Shown here: positions 37,898 through 47,887 of the stretch, in pieces
Layout of the letters: the number at the start of each line of letters is the position of its first letter
Numbering within the stretch: the stretch's first letter is position 1
Source of the DNA: Calycina herbarum
Lineage: Eukaryota; Ascomycota; Leotiomycetes; Helotiales; Pezizellaceae
Direction of reading: 5' to 3'
Assembly: GCA_001414485.1 (NCBI GenBank)
Contig: LLEY01000095.1
Location: 184,080-248,079 of the forward strand
DNA length: 64,000 nucleotides
Notes under the pieces: generated by a model
The model's input: the letters and a program-made list of their open reading frames with translations, nothing else
Database searches by the model: none
Told to the model about the DNA's origin: nothing
Position numbers and translations under genes: made by a program

Positions 37898-39589
37898 TAG
37901 TCTTTCTATAAGTACTACACCGTTGTCTAGAGAGTTACCTCTTATTTTACCTCTTCTTCTTAGAACGTCTATCGCGTCGAGTCTCTTTCTCTGTCTCTCT
38001 TTAAGCTAATACGTCCTACGTATTCTCTATAGTAAGTATACCTCCTTAACGGACCCGAGTCTTCTTAGCTCTACGACGCTTACTAAGAGCTTTATTTACT
38101 ACTCGAAGAGTACGAACCTCTACTAATAAAAGAGTTACTTTATATACTAACTGCTCTATACTCTTTACTAACGTAGTAACTGTTTAAAAAATAGGCGTTA
38201 GCGAGCTTTCTTAATAATATATAATACGATTCTTAACTAAAGTTGTTTATAAAAGAGTATTAGTTAGGTTATAAGAGGTCTATAAGACCTAAGAGTCGGC
38301 GTTCGTAGAAGAGAGGCTAGTAGATATAGAAGTTCGTTATCGGATATTAAGCTTTAATATTATAGCTTAGAGATTAAAAGGTACTAAGCTAGCTCTATAG
38401 AATCTAGTCTAGGCGTTTTAGACTATTATTAATTCTAAATACACTGCTTTAAAAGCGAGAAAGAACTCGACCTTAGTAATATAGTTAATATAAGCTTTAA
38501 TAAAAGTTTTAATTTAGTAACTATATACCTGTTTTAATATACTAAAATATCTAATATCGAGTAGCTAGGTAAGATAAGAAGAGTAAGAAGGTAGGTAAAG
38601 AGTTATAATATTATAAGCTTTATAATACTCTTAGAATTCAGCTGATTTATAACTCTTATACTTATCTAATACTAGTATTCGATATAGACCTCTTATACGA
38701 GTAGTAGTATACTTATCGAAGTACTAAAGCTATTCTAGACCTATCTTATTATTAATCTATCTATTGTTTATAGGTTTAATAACCTAGTTATATAGAACGC
38801 CGTTCTTAGTATACTAATTCTTAAGATAATTCTTCTCTTAAACTACTAAAAATAGAGACACGTTCTAACTCTCGCTATTTATATAAGTAATTACTATAGC
38901 TTATTCTTAATTACCTAGCTAAACTACCTTATCTCTACTACGTCGATTAGCGTATATAACAACTATAGCTAAGCTTATAATACCTATTATAAAGCCTGTC
39001 TTATCGAAGTTATAGAAGTTATAATCTAAAATACTATATTTTACTCTTATATTCTCTATAAGTTAAAACTACGCGCTAATAAGCTCTAGATCTTCGTATA
39101 AGACTTTTTAAAAGTTATAAACACGATTAAAACACGTCTTTAATTCTATTTAACGTTATATAAATCGAGATACCTAGAGCTTACTAACGTGTCTTCTCTC
39201 TCGCGATTTAAGAATATAATTCGCTATATCTTCTATACTAGCTAGCCGGGGCGTAAATTCTCTTATATCTAGATTAAGTATATATTAAATAATTATCTTC
39301 TTCTCTAGGTTATTTAATTTAAGGTTTAGTAGTAGACGTTTATAAAGAGTAGTACAACTGTTTATTCGAAGTCGAAGTATAGATTCGAGAATATTATAGA
39401 TTTTTATAGTAGACCGACGACTTAGCTTTTTAGCTATATAGATAGCCTCGATAGCTAAGATAATTCGTACTTCTTACGTTTAAATTTCTATTTAGAGCGG
39501 TTAAGAAAACGCGTATTAAAGTTAGAGTATAGTTAGTAGAGGAAAAGTATATAGAGTACTAATATACGTAGAGTACTAATAAACTACGT
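37898..39589 (-). pseudogene. Pogo-2: Pogo/Fot1-like transposase with right terminal inverted repeat (RIP-degraded)
   Basis: The minus-strand frame reads KTRFNRVYNFQKVLYEDLEL and YNFDKTGFIIGI (first-Asp block, about 38,955-39,000). It continues with LVLDKYESYKSAEFQEYYKA and an ITLYLP-type block (second/third-Asp region), and ends with ALSKRRRAKKTRVR and RRDRRSKKKR near 37,960-38,080. It is clearly a close relative of pogo-3. The right TIR at about 39,541-39,589 aligns base for base with the left TIR of pogo-3 apart from a few changes and ends ACGT|TA. LTR-4 inserted just downstream of the transposase stop. Many stops; inactive. Confidence 0.85.
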
Positions 39590-39591
39590 TA

Positions 39592-40297
39592 CGTATATAT
39601 ATATAACTTCTTAATATAATACTCTTTTATTTTAATAACTAGTTATTCTCTTAAATATAATTAGAATTAACTTTTAGAGTTTAGTTTATATATAAATTAA
39701 GTAAGCTAATTAGATTACTCTATTTATTAGAAAAAAGAGTAGTTTTTTAGCTATTTATTATAATATATATTAAAATAAAACCTTTTCTTATAAAAAGAGA
39801 TATTATATAAATACTATTTAAAGAAAGAAATATTTCTCTTACTCTTTCTATTATAATTCTTAGTAATCTTATTTAGAGTAATTCTCTTTTAAAAGCGGTT
39901 TTAATATCTTATCTTTTATAAGCTATATATAATATCTCTATATACTTAAAGTAAGTACTAGTACTTTTAATTAGTACTATATCTAGCTAGAGAGTTCTCT
40001 TATCCGTAGTATTCTTTATTAAGATATTTAGACTAAAAAACAAGTATATTTACATTCTTAAGGTTTTGATGTTCTAGCCTATATGCGAGTGTGCCTAAGG
40101 CCGCTAAGCTGATCCTAATCGCACCTAAGAGGATAACTTTATACAAATCTGTATTCCAAATAATCGATTCTGAAATTCCCCAGCGTTTTAATCTTGGCAT
40201 CGCGGTTTCCCTTCTACTCGAGTTCCAAACAACAAACACCAACATTCAATGCCATAACAACACCACAACTAGATGTACTACTTACCATAACTACAAA
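39592..40297. other. Edge of the RIP block and upstream region of SPC19
   Basis: 39,592-40,020 is very AT-rich and CA/TG-poor with no gene. A sharp change to ordinary composition occurs at about 40,030-40,080, with CA/TG restored. 40,080-40,297 would be the 5' region of SPC19. I see no clear TATA or other promoter element. Confidence 0.5.
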
Positions 40298-41015
40298 ATG
40301 AATCACACAACCTCCCTCAACTCTCTCTACCAAAACACAACACAAACCCAATACACATCCCAATCCCAAGCCCTCAACACGCTCTCCTCCTCCGTCTCCT
40401 CCCTCAGATCCTCATTAAGCCTTCTCGATTCCTCAATCTCCATTCTCGATGCCGGAATTTCCGATTTCCCGCGACTTAAGAAGGTCTTAACTAGCACACG
40501 CGTACGTGATTCCTTTTCCGTTTGCTTTCTCCAGGTCCAACAGCTACCTTATCACCCCTCTTTTCTCTTCCAATTGCCCCAACCATCTCATATTAACAAA
40601 CACCCAGCATTTCGAGCTTACCCCCTCAACAACCCTCACCGCAGCCCAAGCCTCCCTAGCAGCCGAACTCGCCCCCGCAATCCAAACCCTCCTCGCCCGC
40701 TCCGAATCCCACATCTCCAAACTCGAGCGTCGAGAACAAGCTCTAATCGCGCGTTCCGAACTGCTCGAAGGTCGACTGTCAAACGATGAATCCCAAGGAT
40801 TGCGTAAGAAGCGGAGTTTAGACCGATTGGTATCTGGGAAATCAAAGAGCGAGACGGGTGATGAGGGGAGGGTGCTGCGACTCAAGGCTTTGAGACAGAA
40901 GAAGGAACGGCTGGGGTATGCGGTTGAGAGGTTGGGGTTGCAGAGTCAGCAGAGGCAGAGGCAGTTGAGGATGAGTGTTGCTGCTGGGACGAATTTGGGG
41001 GGTGGGGAGGAGTGA
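40298..41015 (+). CDS. SPC19: DASH/Dam1 complex subunit Spc19
   Basis: Spc19 is a subunit of the DASH (Dam1) ring that couples kinetochores to spindle microtubules. Exon 1 is 40298-40501 (68 codons); the intron is 40502-40607 (GTACGT donor, TATTAAC branch-like site, CAG acceptor, phase 0); exon 2 is 40608-41015, giving 203 residues. Diagnostic sequence spans the splice: LSLLDSSISILDAGISDFPR and LKKVLTSTR in exon 1, then HFELTPSTTLTAAQASL. A coiled-coil region follows (ISKLERREQALIARSELLEG). The C-terminal third is basic and Gln-rich. The length is slightly above that of yeast Spc19. It is the first intact gene after the RIP block and converges on the siroheme gene 297 bp downstream. Start chosen as the first ATG in frame with the conserved N-terminus. 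Confidence 0.9.
40502..40607 (+). other. SPC19 intron
   Basis: A 106-nt GT-AG intron with donor GTACGT, candidate branch site TATTAAC 16 nt from the end, and acceptor CCCAG. Splicing joins two frames that are otherwise out of register. Confidence 0.85.
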
Positions 41016-41312
41016 GCGGGATTGAGAACCTGGGGGAGGGTAGAGAGAATATCAACGCGCCGAGGACATCGATCGCGAATGAAATAATGCGGGGAAATGA
41101 ATTATGAAGAGACGATACGCTACGAGTGGAGGGCTCGATGTTTAGTTCGCTTCAAAGATACCCAGGGAGAGCAAGAGAAACAATGATATACCGTTTCTTA
41201 TTTACATTGCTACGATTTCGCTCTATCTATATATTACGCCTTGAGCTATGCACCAACCCCGATTTCTCGTCATAAATTGACTCCTTTCCAGAATACGCCT
41301 CCCAAATGCATT
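41016..41312. other. Convergent 3' region between SPC19 and the siroheme synthase gene
   Basis: 297 bp of ordinary-composition DNA between two stop codons. It must hold both polyadenylation regions. I see no gene. Confidence 0.6.
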
Positions 41313-43134
41313 CTATCTATCATTCGATTCAGCTCCGGCTTTTTCGGTTTCCTTCTTTGCAGCTTCGCCGCTTAGAAAGATTTCCTCTTCGCCAGGAAAT
41401 TCATCAAAATCTATTCCACCCCAGCCTTCTTCTACAATCCATTTTCGACTGGAATCACCCTTCATTAATGCTTCACATGACCTTCCAAGTACAAGTAATC
41501 CAGGAGGTCGACTTCCTTTGCTCTCGATGGCACTGGCTACGAACTCCAGCGTTGTTCGAATCACGCGTTGATCCGGACAACTCGCTCGCTCAATGACAGC
41601 ACAAGGTGTGGAAGCGGGCCAAAGTTTTCTACTTTGATCCACCACTTCCGTTCCATCCTCGGATGGAAGCAACACCTTTGCATCTACTGAATCCCATATG
41701 GTAAGATCCTTGACCAATGCGCCAATTCTGTGTAATGCCATTAAAAAAACCACTGTCCTAGTCTCGACGAATTCGGGTGGTGCTGATGGCTTGCCCTTCC
41801 TCCCTGTTCCCGTGCATATCAACACTTGATCACTGACGCCCCTTTGAGTTGCTGGTATTGTTGCAAACATTGGTGCGCTGAGTGCGCTTGTTATACCTGG
41901 AAGTACACAAATGTCCTTCTCATATCCTTCCTTGCGAAAGAAATCGTACTCTTCTCCACCTCGACCATATATATACGGATCACCTTGTTTTAATCGAAGA
42001 ACTGTTTTCCCTGCCTTGACACCCGCAAGAGCCATCGACAAGAGCTCTTCTTGTGCTTGCTCCGCATTCCCGGGGAATTTTCGTGCGATATGAACAGGAG
42101 TTCGACGTGGGATTAGATCAAGAACTCCGGACGGAACGAGCTTGTCTGCTAGAATCAAGTCGGCAGATAAAATAGCTTTGTGGGTTGCACGAGTGAGGAG
42201 ATCTGGGTGACCAGGACCACTACCCGCCAAAACTATGCGTCCTTTCTTTTCGGTAGGTGCTGAAGGATTTCGCATATGGTCTAGTGAAGGCGGGCTCGAC
42301 GTAGAGTGTGCAGAATATGATTCGAGAACTGTATTTGCGTCTGCGTCTGTTATGTTTGCCAAGCGACGGAGTGGCCAATATTCGCAAATTTGGGAAAGCC
42401 ATCTTATCCTTCGGTTTTTCGCCGCATCAAAATCAGCTTCGGTAACCAACTTGTTGAAACTGGAAGACTGGTCCACGGATTCCTCTTCATCAAGTCCGCC
42501 TGGCACTGCAGTGTGAGAAAGGCGATCCTCCTCTTGTATCTTCTTTCGAATCATTCCTAGCCTGGAACATGCTGCACCCAGTTGTGGAGGGAGCGACGAA
42601 GCAATTTCCCTCCGAATTCTGGAAGAAAGCTTACATCCTCTACCGTTGGTGGTGACGCCTATCTGTAGAGGGCCATCTGTGTAGGTGGAGAGGAGACTGA
42701 ATGTGCAGAGTGCCGGGCCATCTGAGACATTAACCGGAATTCGATTTCTTTTGCAGAGGTTGGAGATATGGATGCCTTGGGGTATATTAGCCTCCATTCT
42801 CAGGAAAACCCGCAATGGGGTATTGCAACGTACTCTGCGGATCTCGAGGTCCCGATGTGACGAACACAGCGTCAACCACCTGGCCAATTTCTCCCCTCCC
42901 CAGACGCAGCACATCTTCATCCTCGAAAGATTTCTTGAGCCATTTGACTTCTCCGCTATCTATCTTCTTCTGCAAAGCATAATGGAGTTCTGCCGATTCT
43001 GGCGCGAGAAGAAGTGGCCTTGCGCCCACTTCGAGTGATTTGGCGCATCTTGCTGCTGCTAGAGGATTCGAGCCGATGATGAGATGGACATGCGAAGTGC
43101 AGTCAATTGAGGTAAGGAGAGAGACGGGTTCCAT
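41313..43134 (-). CDS. MET1: Siroheme synthase: precorrin-2 dehydrogenase-like domain fused to uroporphyrinogen-III C-methyltransferase
   Basis: The protein would make siroheme, the cofactor of sulfite and nitrite reductases, by SAM-dependent double methylation of uroporphyrinogen III. Exon 1 is 43134-42834; the intron is 42833-42776 (58 nt, GTACGT...CCCCAAG, phase 1); exon 2 is 42775-41313, giving 587 residues. The N-terminal Rossmann-like domain has LIIGSNPLAAARCAKSLEVG (residues about 18-37), followed after the splice by SIHISNLCKRNRIPVNV and LLSTYTDGPLQIGVTTNGRG. The methyltransferase domain has AGSGPGHPDLLT (about 284-295), RLKQGDPYIYGRGGEE (341-356) and PGITSA (373-378), the family's SAM and substrate motifs. 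A Glu/Lys-rich tail ends at TAG. The spliced frame is intact. The symbol follows yeast MET1; the N-terminal domain corresponds to Met8/CysG-N. Confidence 0.92.
42776..42833 (-). other. Intron of the siroheme synthase gene
   Basis: A 58-nt phase-1 intron on the minus strand with donor GTACGT, branch-like GGCTAATAT and acceptor CCCCAAG. It joins QS to IHISNLC, exactly where the family is continuous. Confidence 0.85.
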
Positions 43135-43762
43135 GTCGAATATGCCGTATTAGAGAAATTTCGTATGGTATTCGTGGTGCTTCTTCAATTTCCGTATCTT
43201 TCTTCGTGTTTCTTGAACCTGTTGTTAGAATGACTGAGGGGCAAAAGAGACGCTTTGCAACTTGTAAGCTGGAGAAGACGAGAGAAAAGAAGTAAAGAAG
43301 GGCAGATCTCAAGCGGGATCTCAGAGATTGTATATCAATCTCCTATTTGTGAACATATCTTCCCACGCGGCTGCACAGTACTTTTTTTGCTTTCTCCCAG
43401 GAGATGTCTTGTTCTACTATTTCAAAGGCCGATAAAGATTCCCCCACCATTTTTCACAGGGATGAAGACGCCTTATCGGACCAATCATTATGAACCAGTT
43501 TCTTAGAACGCCGTCTTTGCACGTGCCTTGGAGGAGTAGGAATCCGAATTTTAGCCGATCATAGGTAACAGAGAGCGCTTTAGACTCTTATATTAATCTT
43601 TTTATATTAAGAATTAACTTATTAATATTTATAAATTACTATATTAAATCTCCTGAACATATTACCGAAGAAACACTACGACTCTCTCCCTATCATACGC
43701 CGTCAGCGGAGCATTTCTCCCCATCAGCTCTAGGTTTCCTTCGAAATATTCGAGAGCTCAAG
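43135..43762. promoter_or_regulatory. Divergent promoter region of the siroheme synthase and APH-like kinase genes
   Basis: 628 bp between two divergent start codons. It contains CGATAA (43430-43435), TTATCG (43473-43478) and CCAATCA (43481-43487). GATA motifs and a CCAAT box would suit nitrogen-type regulation of a siroheme gene, but such short motifs occur by chance. A 70-bp AT-rich, CA/TG-free patch (about 43,580-43,650) looks like a small RIP-mutated repeat remnant close to the kinase gene. Confidence 0.4.
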
Positions 43763-44557
43763 ATGACTGAAACGGTCAATAACACCTGGTTGCGCCGAAA
43801 CTTGACAATCACGTCGATTGCCCTCCTCAAGCGTTTCCGACCGGGTCCAGGCCGTATTCTCTTCCTCAATTCTAAGCTTTGCGTCAAATATGGTACAACG
43901 GTACACTTGAGCGAAGCCAGAGCTATGAAGCTTGTGGCAGAAAATACCTCAGTTCTCTTGCCGAAAGTCTACTGCTCGTTTCAAAGGAAGGGCATAACAT
44001 ACATCGTCATGGAGCGAATCCACGGGATTAGTATCGGTAGGAACTGGGATAGTCGCACGGCAGGGTCAAAAGTAGATTTGCTATCTCAGCTACGGCAGTA
44101 TTTTATGGAGCTTCGAGCAATTCCACATCCGATTCCTGGAATGGTAGCAGCAGCAGATTTGGCAAAGCTATACGACTATCGCATCTCTTCCGAACCATTT
44201 GGGCCGTTTTCGAGTTCAAGAGAATTTCACGCCTTCCTTCGCGACAATATTACGGCTTCAAACAATACCCCAGACGAGGTCAAGCAGTTGATACAGATGC
44301 AGGAGGAGAATCTGTACCCAGTATGCTTCTTTCACGGCGATCCAAGTAGTTTGAACTTCCTTGTTGTAGGAAACAAGGTCGCGATGATTGATTTCGAATT
44401 TAGCGGATTTATGCCCTCCTATTGGGACTATGTCGCGGGGGTGAATGCCAACCCATATGACGACTTTTGTAAGGCAGAAATTGGCAAGTTTTTGGATCCA
44501 TATCCTAAAGAACTTGAAATGGAGGGCTTAAGACGAAAATTCTTTGGATCGTTCTGA
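43763..44557 (+). CDS. Aminoglycoside-phosphotransferase (APH)-family kinase-like protein
   Basis: A 264-residue, single-exon protein of the APH/choline-kinase fold, common as expanded families in filamentous fungi; the substrate is unknown. Visible motifs are VKYG near residue 41 (candidate ATP-site Lys), SEARAMKLV (50-58), YIVMERIHGISIG (80-92, hinge), FFHGDPSSLNFLV (189-201, Brenner/catalytic loop with the His-Gly-Asp motif) and VAMIDFEFSGF (206-216, metal-binding Asp). The Asp and Asn of the HGDxxxxN loop are both present, so the kinase core looks intact. It diverges from the siroheme gene and converges on 44659-45126, with about 100 bp between stops. It is not evidence of antibiotic resistance; the fungal members usually have uncharacterised substrates. 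Confidence 0.85.
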   Translation: MTETVNNTWLRRNLTITSIALLKRFRPGPGRILFLNSKLCVKYGTTVHLSEARAMKLVAENTSVLLPKVYCSFQRKGITYIVMERIHGISIGRNWDSRTAGSKVDLLSQLRQYFMELRAIPHPIPGMVAAADLAKLYDYRISSEPFGPFSSSREFHAFLRDNITASNNTPDEVKQLIQMQEENLYPVCFFHGDPSSLNFLVVGNKVAMIDFEFSGFMPSYWDYVAGVNANPYDDFCKAEIGKFLDPYPKELEMEGLRRKFFGSF

Positions 44558-44658
44558 TTGAAGATCATTAAACCTCATTACATATGGTACAAATCAAGAT
44601 CCAATCATTTACTCCATCGTCTCTCTACCATCCAGGACATCATAAGTAGGAACTTTCA

Positions 44659-45126
44659 TCATGTCCCAACTTCCTTGCCCGTCAAAACGATGCTGACTTT
44701 CTTCAGCTCAACAAACCAATTAGCCATCGATTCTAGGTAATCCCAGTCCAGCTGAGCTGTTCCCAAAGACTTTCCACCCGTCTTAAGTGCAAGCACCCCG
44801 TCCTTTACCCAGTGTCGGCATCTCCAGTTCGGGTCATCCTGCACCAGTACCACCCGTGATAAAAGCTGCTTTAGCCGGTTGAGCTTTTCAACCTTTGCAA
44901 TCATGATGCGGACAAGCAACTGGCCTGTTGGCTGCATCGGAATTTCGAGGCCTTGATAGTCCCAGCGATTCCGTCCCGCAGCAACGTCGAATCGTTCTCT
45001 CACGTGGTAACGCTTTCCTTGGGAACTGTCTGATTCATCCCTAGGGCCAACAGGTAATGCCCAGTGGTAGCCCGTCCCACCCCTGGCATATAGGGCAATG
45101 TAGAGTCTCTGTTTTCCCGAGACCAT
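44659..45126 (-). CDS. Conserved fungal protein of unknown function (DUF6914-like)
   Basis: A 155-residue intronless ORF. It has the pattern of a conserved ascomycete family of unknown function: RLYIALYARGGTGYHWALPV at the N-terminus, then GKRYHVRERFD, a hydrophobic ILxRIMIAKVEKLNRLKQLL-type helix, VVLVQDDPNWRCRHWVKDGV, and LDWDYLESMANWFVELKK at the end. The conserved His (GYHWAL, RYHVR) and Cys (WRCRHW) positions resemble a papain-like/NlpC-type arrangement, but that is only an impression. The domain name is from memory and not checked. It converges on the APH-like gene, 101 bp apart. Confidence 0.65.
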   Translation of the reverse strand: MVSGKQRLYIALYARGGTGYHWALPVGPRDESDSSQGKRYHVRERFDVAAGRNRWDYQGLEIPMQPTGQLLVRIMIAKVEKLNRLKQLLSRVVLVQDDPNWRCRHWVKDGVLALKTGGKSLGTAQLDWDYLESMANWFVELKKVSIVLTGKEVGT

Positions 45127-45954
45127 ATCGTGTCGAGGAGGATGATATAAGGAACGAGCTGCTATGATGTTAGCCTGATTTCAAACAAAGCGGGGGAATT
45201 AATTTTCCAGTCTTTCATTTACCTTGTCGTGTATTAAATTTGTTCTTATCTGCACGCTGGGTGTTCGAAAAAACCTCAAGATGTCGAGAATGCGAACGGA
45301 TATTGGCTAGCAAAATGGATAGAGCTGTGATTCTGCCAGCGTCGGAAAGGAGCAATTTATATGACCCATACCTATAATCCCCGTAGCCAACCTCGAACTA
45401 TCCGTTAGAAATTCTAAGCGCCTGGGCGAGAGCGAGAGTGATAGCGTGTGAACGAATCAATCAAAGCTGTGCTGATAAAACAATTCCCTGTTTGCCAAGA
45501 ACGTTACACTTACTACACGCGGGTTCATCGTTGCCTATAATAAGAGAGAGGCCGCTTCGAGAGAAGTTGAAATGCTGGCTGCATCACCAACCGCGCGATC
45601 GCCTGGATGTAAGGCAATTCTGGCGACGGGGGAATTAGGGACAAGGGAATTAGGCTTCAGCAATTTTGGTCACGAGCGATTTTATAGCGCTGAGAGCCGG
45701 CTCAGGTGGATACGGGGTAGTCCCTCGCCCCCAGAGCAGAGCAGCTGGTTCGTGTAGATTACAGTTTCCCAAGTCCAAAAGTACAAAGCAAATCTCGACG
45801 CGCAAATAAAACAGTAAGAAAATCGACTTTTGATCTCCTTTCGCAAGCCTTCCTATTGAGCGGGAGTGTGAGAGCAAGGGCGGCTATGTTGCGTAGTCGC
45901 GTTGTCATCGAGCCTCCATAATACTAACATTCAAACAGGGCGGCGTTGGACTGA
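45127..45954. other. Intergenic region without a supported gene
   Basis: 828 bp of ordinary composition. Short ORFs on both strands overlap each other and show no recognisable protein. It separates the DUF6914-like gene (start at 45126) from the frameshifted remnant and probably holds promoters of both. Confidence 0.5.
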
Positions 45955-46708
45955 GTGACCTCAACCCTCGAATTCTTCCACGCGGACAGGTTGACGATAA
46001 TAAGTAATAAGGATGATGATGCACCAGAAGGTGACGATTGCCGACCTCGTACACCCGTCACAAATGCCGAATCCGACGATGATACCGTTTTCGAGGACGC
46101 CGCGATGGAGCAGAATCCAGGCGTCCACGATTTTACTTTATTAAAGGAGTCAATGAACAAATACAATCCTTTTGATGCCAATACAGCTTTCTCAAGCTAT
46201 GCCGTGGTGATCCCTCTGGGGTGGAATGAATGACACTCTTTACCCCGCGAATTGATTTCCCACGATAAATTACGTACTCTAAGGAAGGCAGGGTCGTTCC
46301 TTCCTTTCATGGTCGTGGGACGAGGCTAGGCGGGTTCACGAAGGAGCGACCTCGATATCGATTTTCCCTCGCGTGGCAAGGAACCAGGGTTTGAACGCAA
46401 TTTTTCTCCGAGACTTGGAACCAACTGACAGCCAGATGAGCTTTACCTTGAATGAGGACAGTTGCTCTCTGTTTTGGAAACATATCCCAACAACAGTAAC
46501 TCATGGTGATCTATTCAATACCATCAAATGCGGCGCGGTGTACACATTGCACGTCTGCGATACAACTGAGGAGGACACCACAACGGATGCAAAGTTAAGT
46601 TTCATAAAGGCTTCAATCGCCGCCGCCTTCCTCCACAATCAAACATCTCGACACGCTATCCTACTTGCCAACCCTTCAGCATCAGGACTGGGCCATTACG
46701 GTGGGTAA
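45955..46708 (+). pseudogene. Frameshifted gene remnant with a possible RNA-recognition-like C-terminal part
   Basis: Two ORFs appear to be parts of one protein. The first (45955-46233) is acidic: MTSTLEFFHADRLTI, then EQNPGVHDFTLLKESMNKYN and SSYAVVIPLGWNE, ending at TGA. The same frame continues with KLRTLRKAGSFLPFMVVGRG (to a TAG near 46,327). The reading then shifts by +1 to RVHEGATSISIFPR, and the second ORF (46373-46708) follows: FLRDLEPTDSQMSFTLNED, FWKHIPTTVTHGDLF, ending GHYGG. The second half loosely resembles fungal RRM-type proteins. Two stops and one shift within 140 bp argue for decay. An unrecognised intron is the alternative, but no good GT-AG pair restores the frame. Confidence 0.5.
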
Positions 46709-47450
46709 ATAAGTGATATGACAGCGAATATTAAGTTGCAGTAAACTACGTATGATCTTCTAGACTAAGTTGGTCGCTGGTGATTGCTTTGGGGCATGAT
46801 TTTTTGAACTATCACTTGAGATTACGACATTCTAGGAAGTTTTTGTGTTTTTCTTTAGTTGATAGATGGTGGTAAACATTTTTATCGATTTTAATCATTC
46901 TTACAGGATATATTTAGAATAAGACTTGAGCTCTTTTGGGGAAACTGTATGAATTGATATTTGGTAGTAATAATCAAGCTTCCTTTATAAACAGCTTAGA
47001 AGCTAAATATTCATTATTAGTCACAATGTATTCATGCCAGTCTTCTTTTGTTTGGGTATCCAAGACTAGTACTTTCTACTCAATATTATACGCTGTTGTG
47101 GTACACAAATACTTCCCGCTTTTGTAACCTTATTTGCTTTCTTGTTATAACTACGCCCTAGAGAAACAGAGAAATGAAATCAGAGAGATTGTAATTAATT
47201 TGAAAGTCTTGTTATCTGTTAGCGTATAGCTTAAGACTATGGTTGTTGACCAGCCATTGTGAAAATTTAAGCGAGAGCACGAAATCTTCCCCGCATTTGT
47301 CAACTTCTTATTTTTTGTTCATCGCGATAAAGAGAGGGTAATAACAAGAGTGCTGGAGTACAGAAACAAGAGCATGGAATTAGGTATATGACGGATTTAG
47401 GCTAGGCGATCAGGGGCGGGGGTGTGACTCGAGTAGTTTGTTTGTCACTA
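46709..47450. other. Intergenic region to the left end of the TIR-bounded element
   Basis: 742 bp of AT-leaning but non-RIP sequence. A splice-like GTAAAT...TTGCAG pair (about 46,705-46,741) might add a short final exon to the preceding gene remnant. Nothing else is supported. Confidence 0.45.
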
Positions 47451-47484
47451 CATCACGAAAAACTTTTGGGTGCTGGGTGTGCTG

Positions 47485-47625
47485 GCCAGCACTCCTAACA
47501 CATCTAGCACATCTAGCACACTTTAACCTTAAGTGTGCCGACAGCACATTTCTACAATGGTTGTGCTGGCCAGCACACTTGTGCTAGATGTGCTAGGTGT
47601 GCTGGGAGTGCTGTCGTATGGTATA
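47485..47625. repeat. Foldback of GTGCTGG/CAGCAC units
   Basis: CCAGCACTCCTAACACATC followed by TAGCACATCTAGCACAC (from about 47,485) pairs imperfectly with TGTGCTAGATGTGCTAGG and TGTGCTGGGAGTGCTG (to about 47,615), about 37 bp per arm. TGCTGGCCAGCA palindromes occur in both arms. Confidence 0.7.
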
Positions 47626-47848
47626 CGCCATGCGCATGCGCGCGCGTAGGTAGAGCAGGTACGACTCGGCATACGTATACGCCCACGCTCACATACTACA
47701 CCTGTATAAGAAACATCTTCCTAAGTAAACTTTTGCTTAATTGCACGATGTATTGGTTTTTTAATCCGTTGTGGTTTCGTATAACCAGGAAGTATGCGAA
47801 GAGGCAGGAGGCTAGTCATGTGACCATTCAATCCCGGTACTCGGCAGG

Positions 47849-47887
47849 CGAGTCGGCCTTGGCGCCATGAGTGCCAAGGCCGACTCG
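47849..47887. repeat. Perfect 15-bp inverted repeat with 9-nt loop
   Basis: CGAGTCGGCCTTGGC (47849-47863) and GCCAAGGCCGACTCG (47873-47887) are exact reverse complements, separated by GCCATGAGT. Outer CCGGT/ACCGG segments extend the symmetry. Confidence 0.9.

Noticed and set aside
40091..40789. 232-codon plus-strand ORF as a gene
   Set aside because: Its upstream part precedes the SPC19 start, and its downstream part reads through the SPC19 intron into the wrong frame. The spliced SPC19 model explains the region better.
41911..42093. Plus-strand ORFs inside the siroheme gene (also 42235-42516 and 42685-43038)
   Set aside because: They are antisense shadows of a well-supported gene and show no recognisable protein.
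42776..42920. Start of the siroheme gene at 42920 (long single ORF)
   Set aside because: Residues before about 42775 (MKMCCVWGGEK...) do not fit the family. Splicing to 43134-42834 gives the expected N-terminal Rossmann domain.
43763..44557. Antibiotic-resistance gene
   Set aside because: The fold is APH-like, but such kinases are common in fungi with unknown substrates; nothing indicates aminoglycoside specificity.
47535..47870. 111-codon plus-strand ORF with Cys-rich start
   Set aside because: It is a translation of the GTGCTGG foldback and hairpin DNA; the composition follows the repeats, not a protein.
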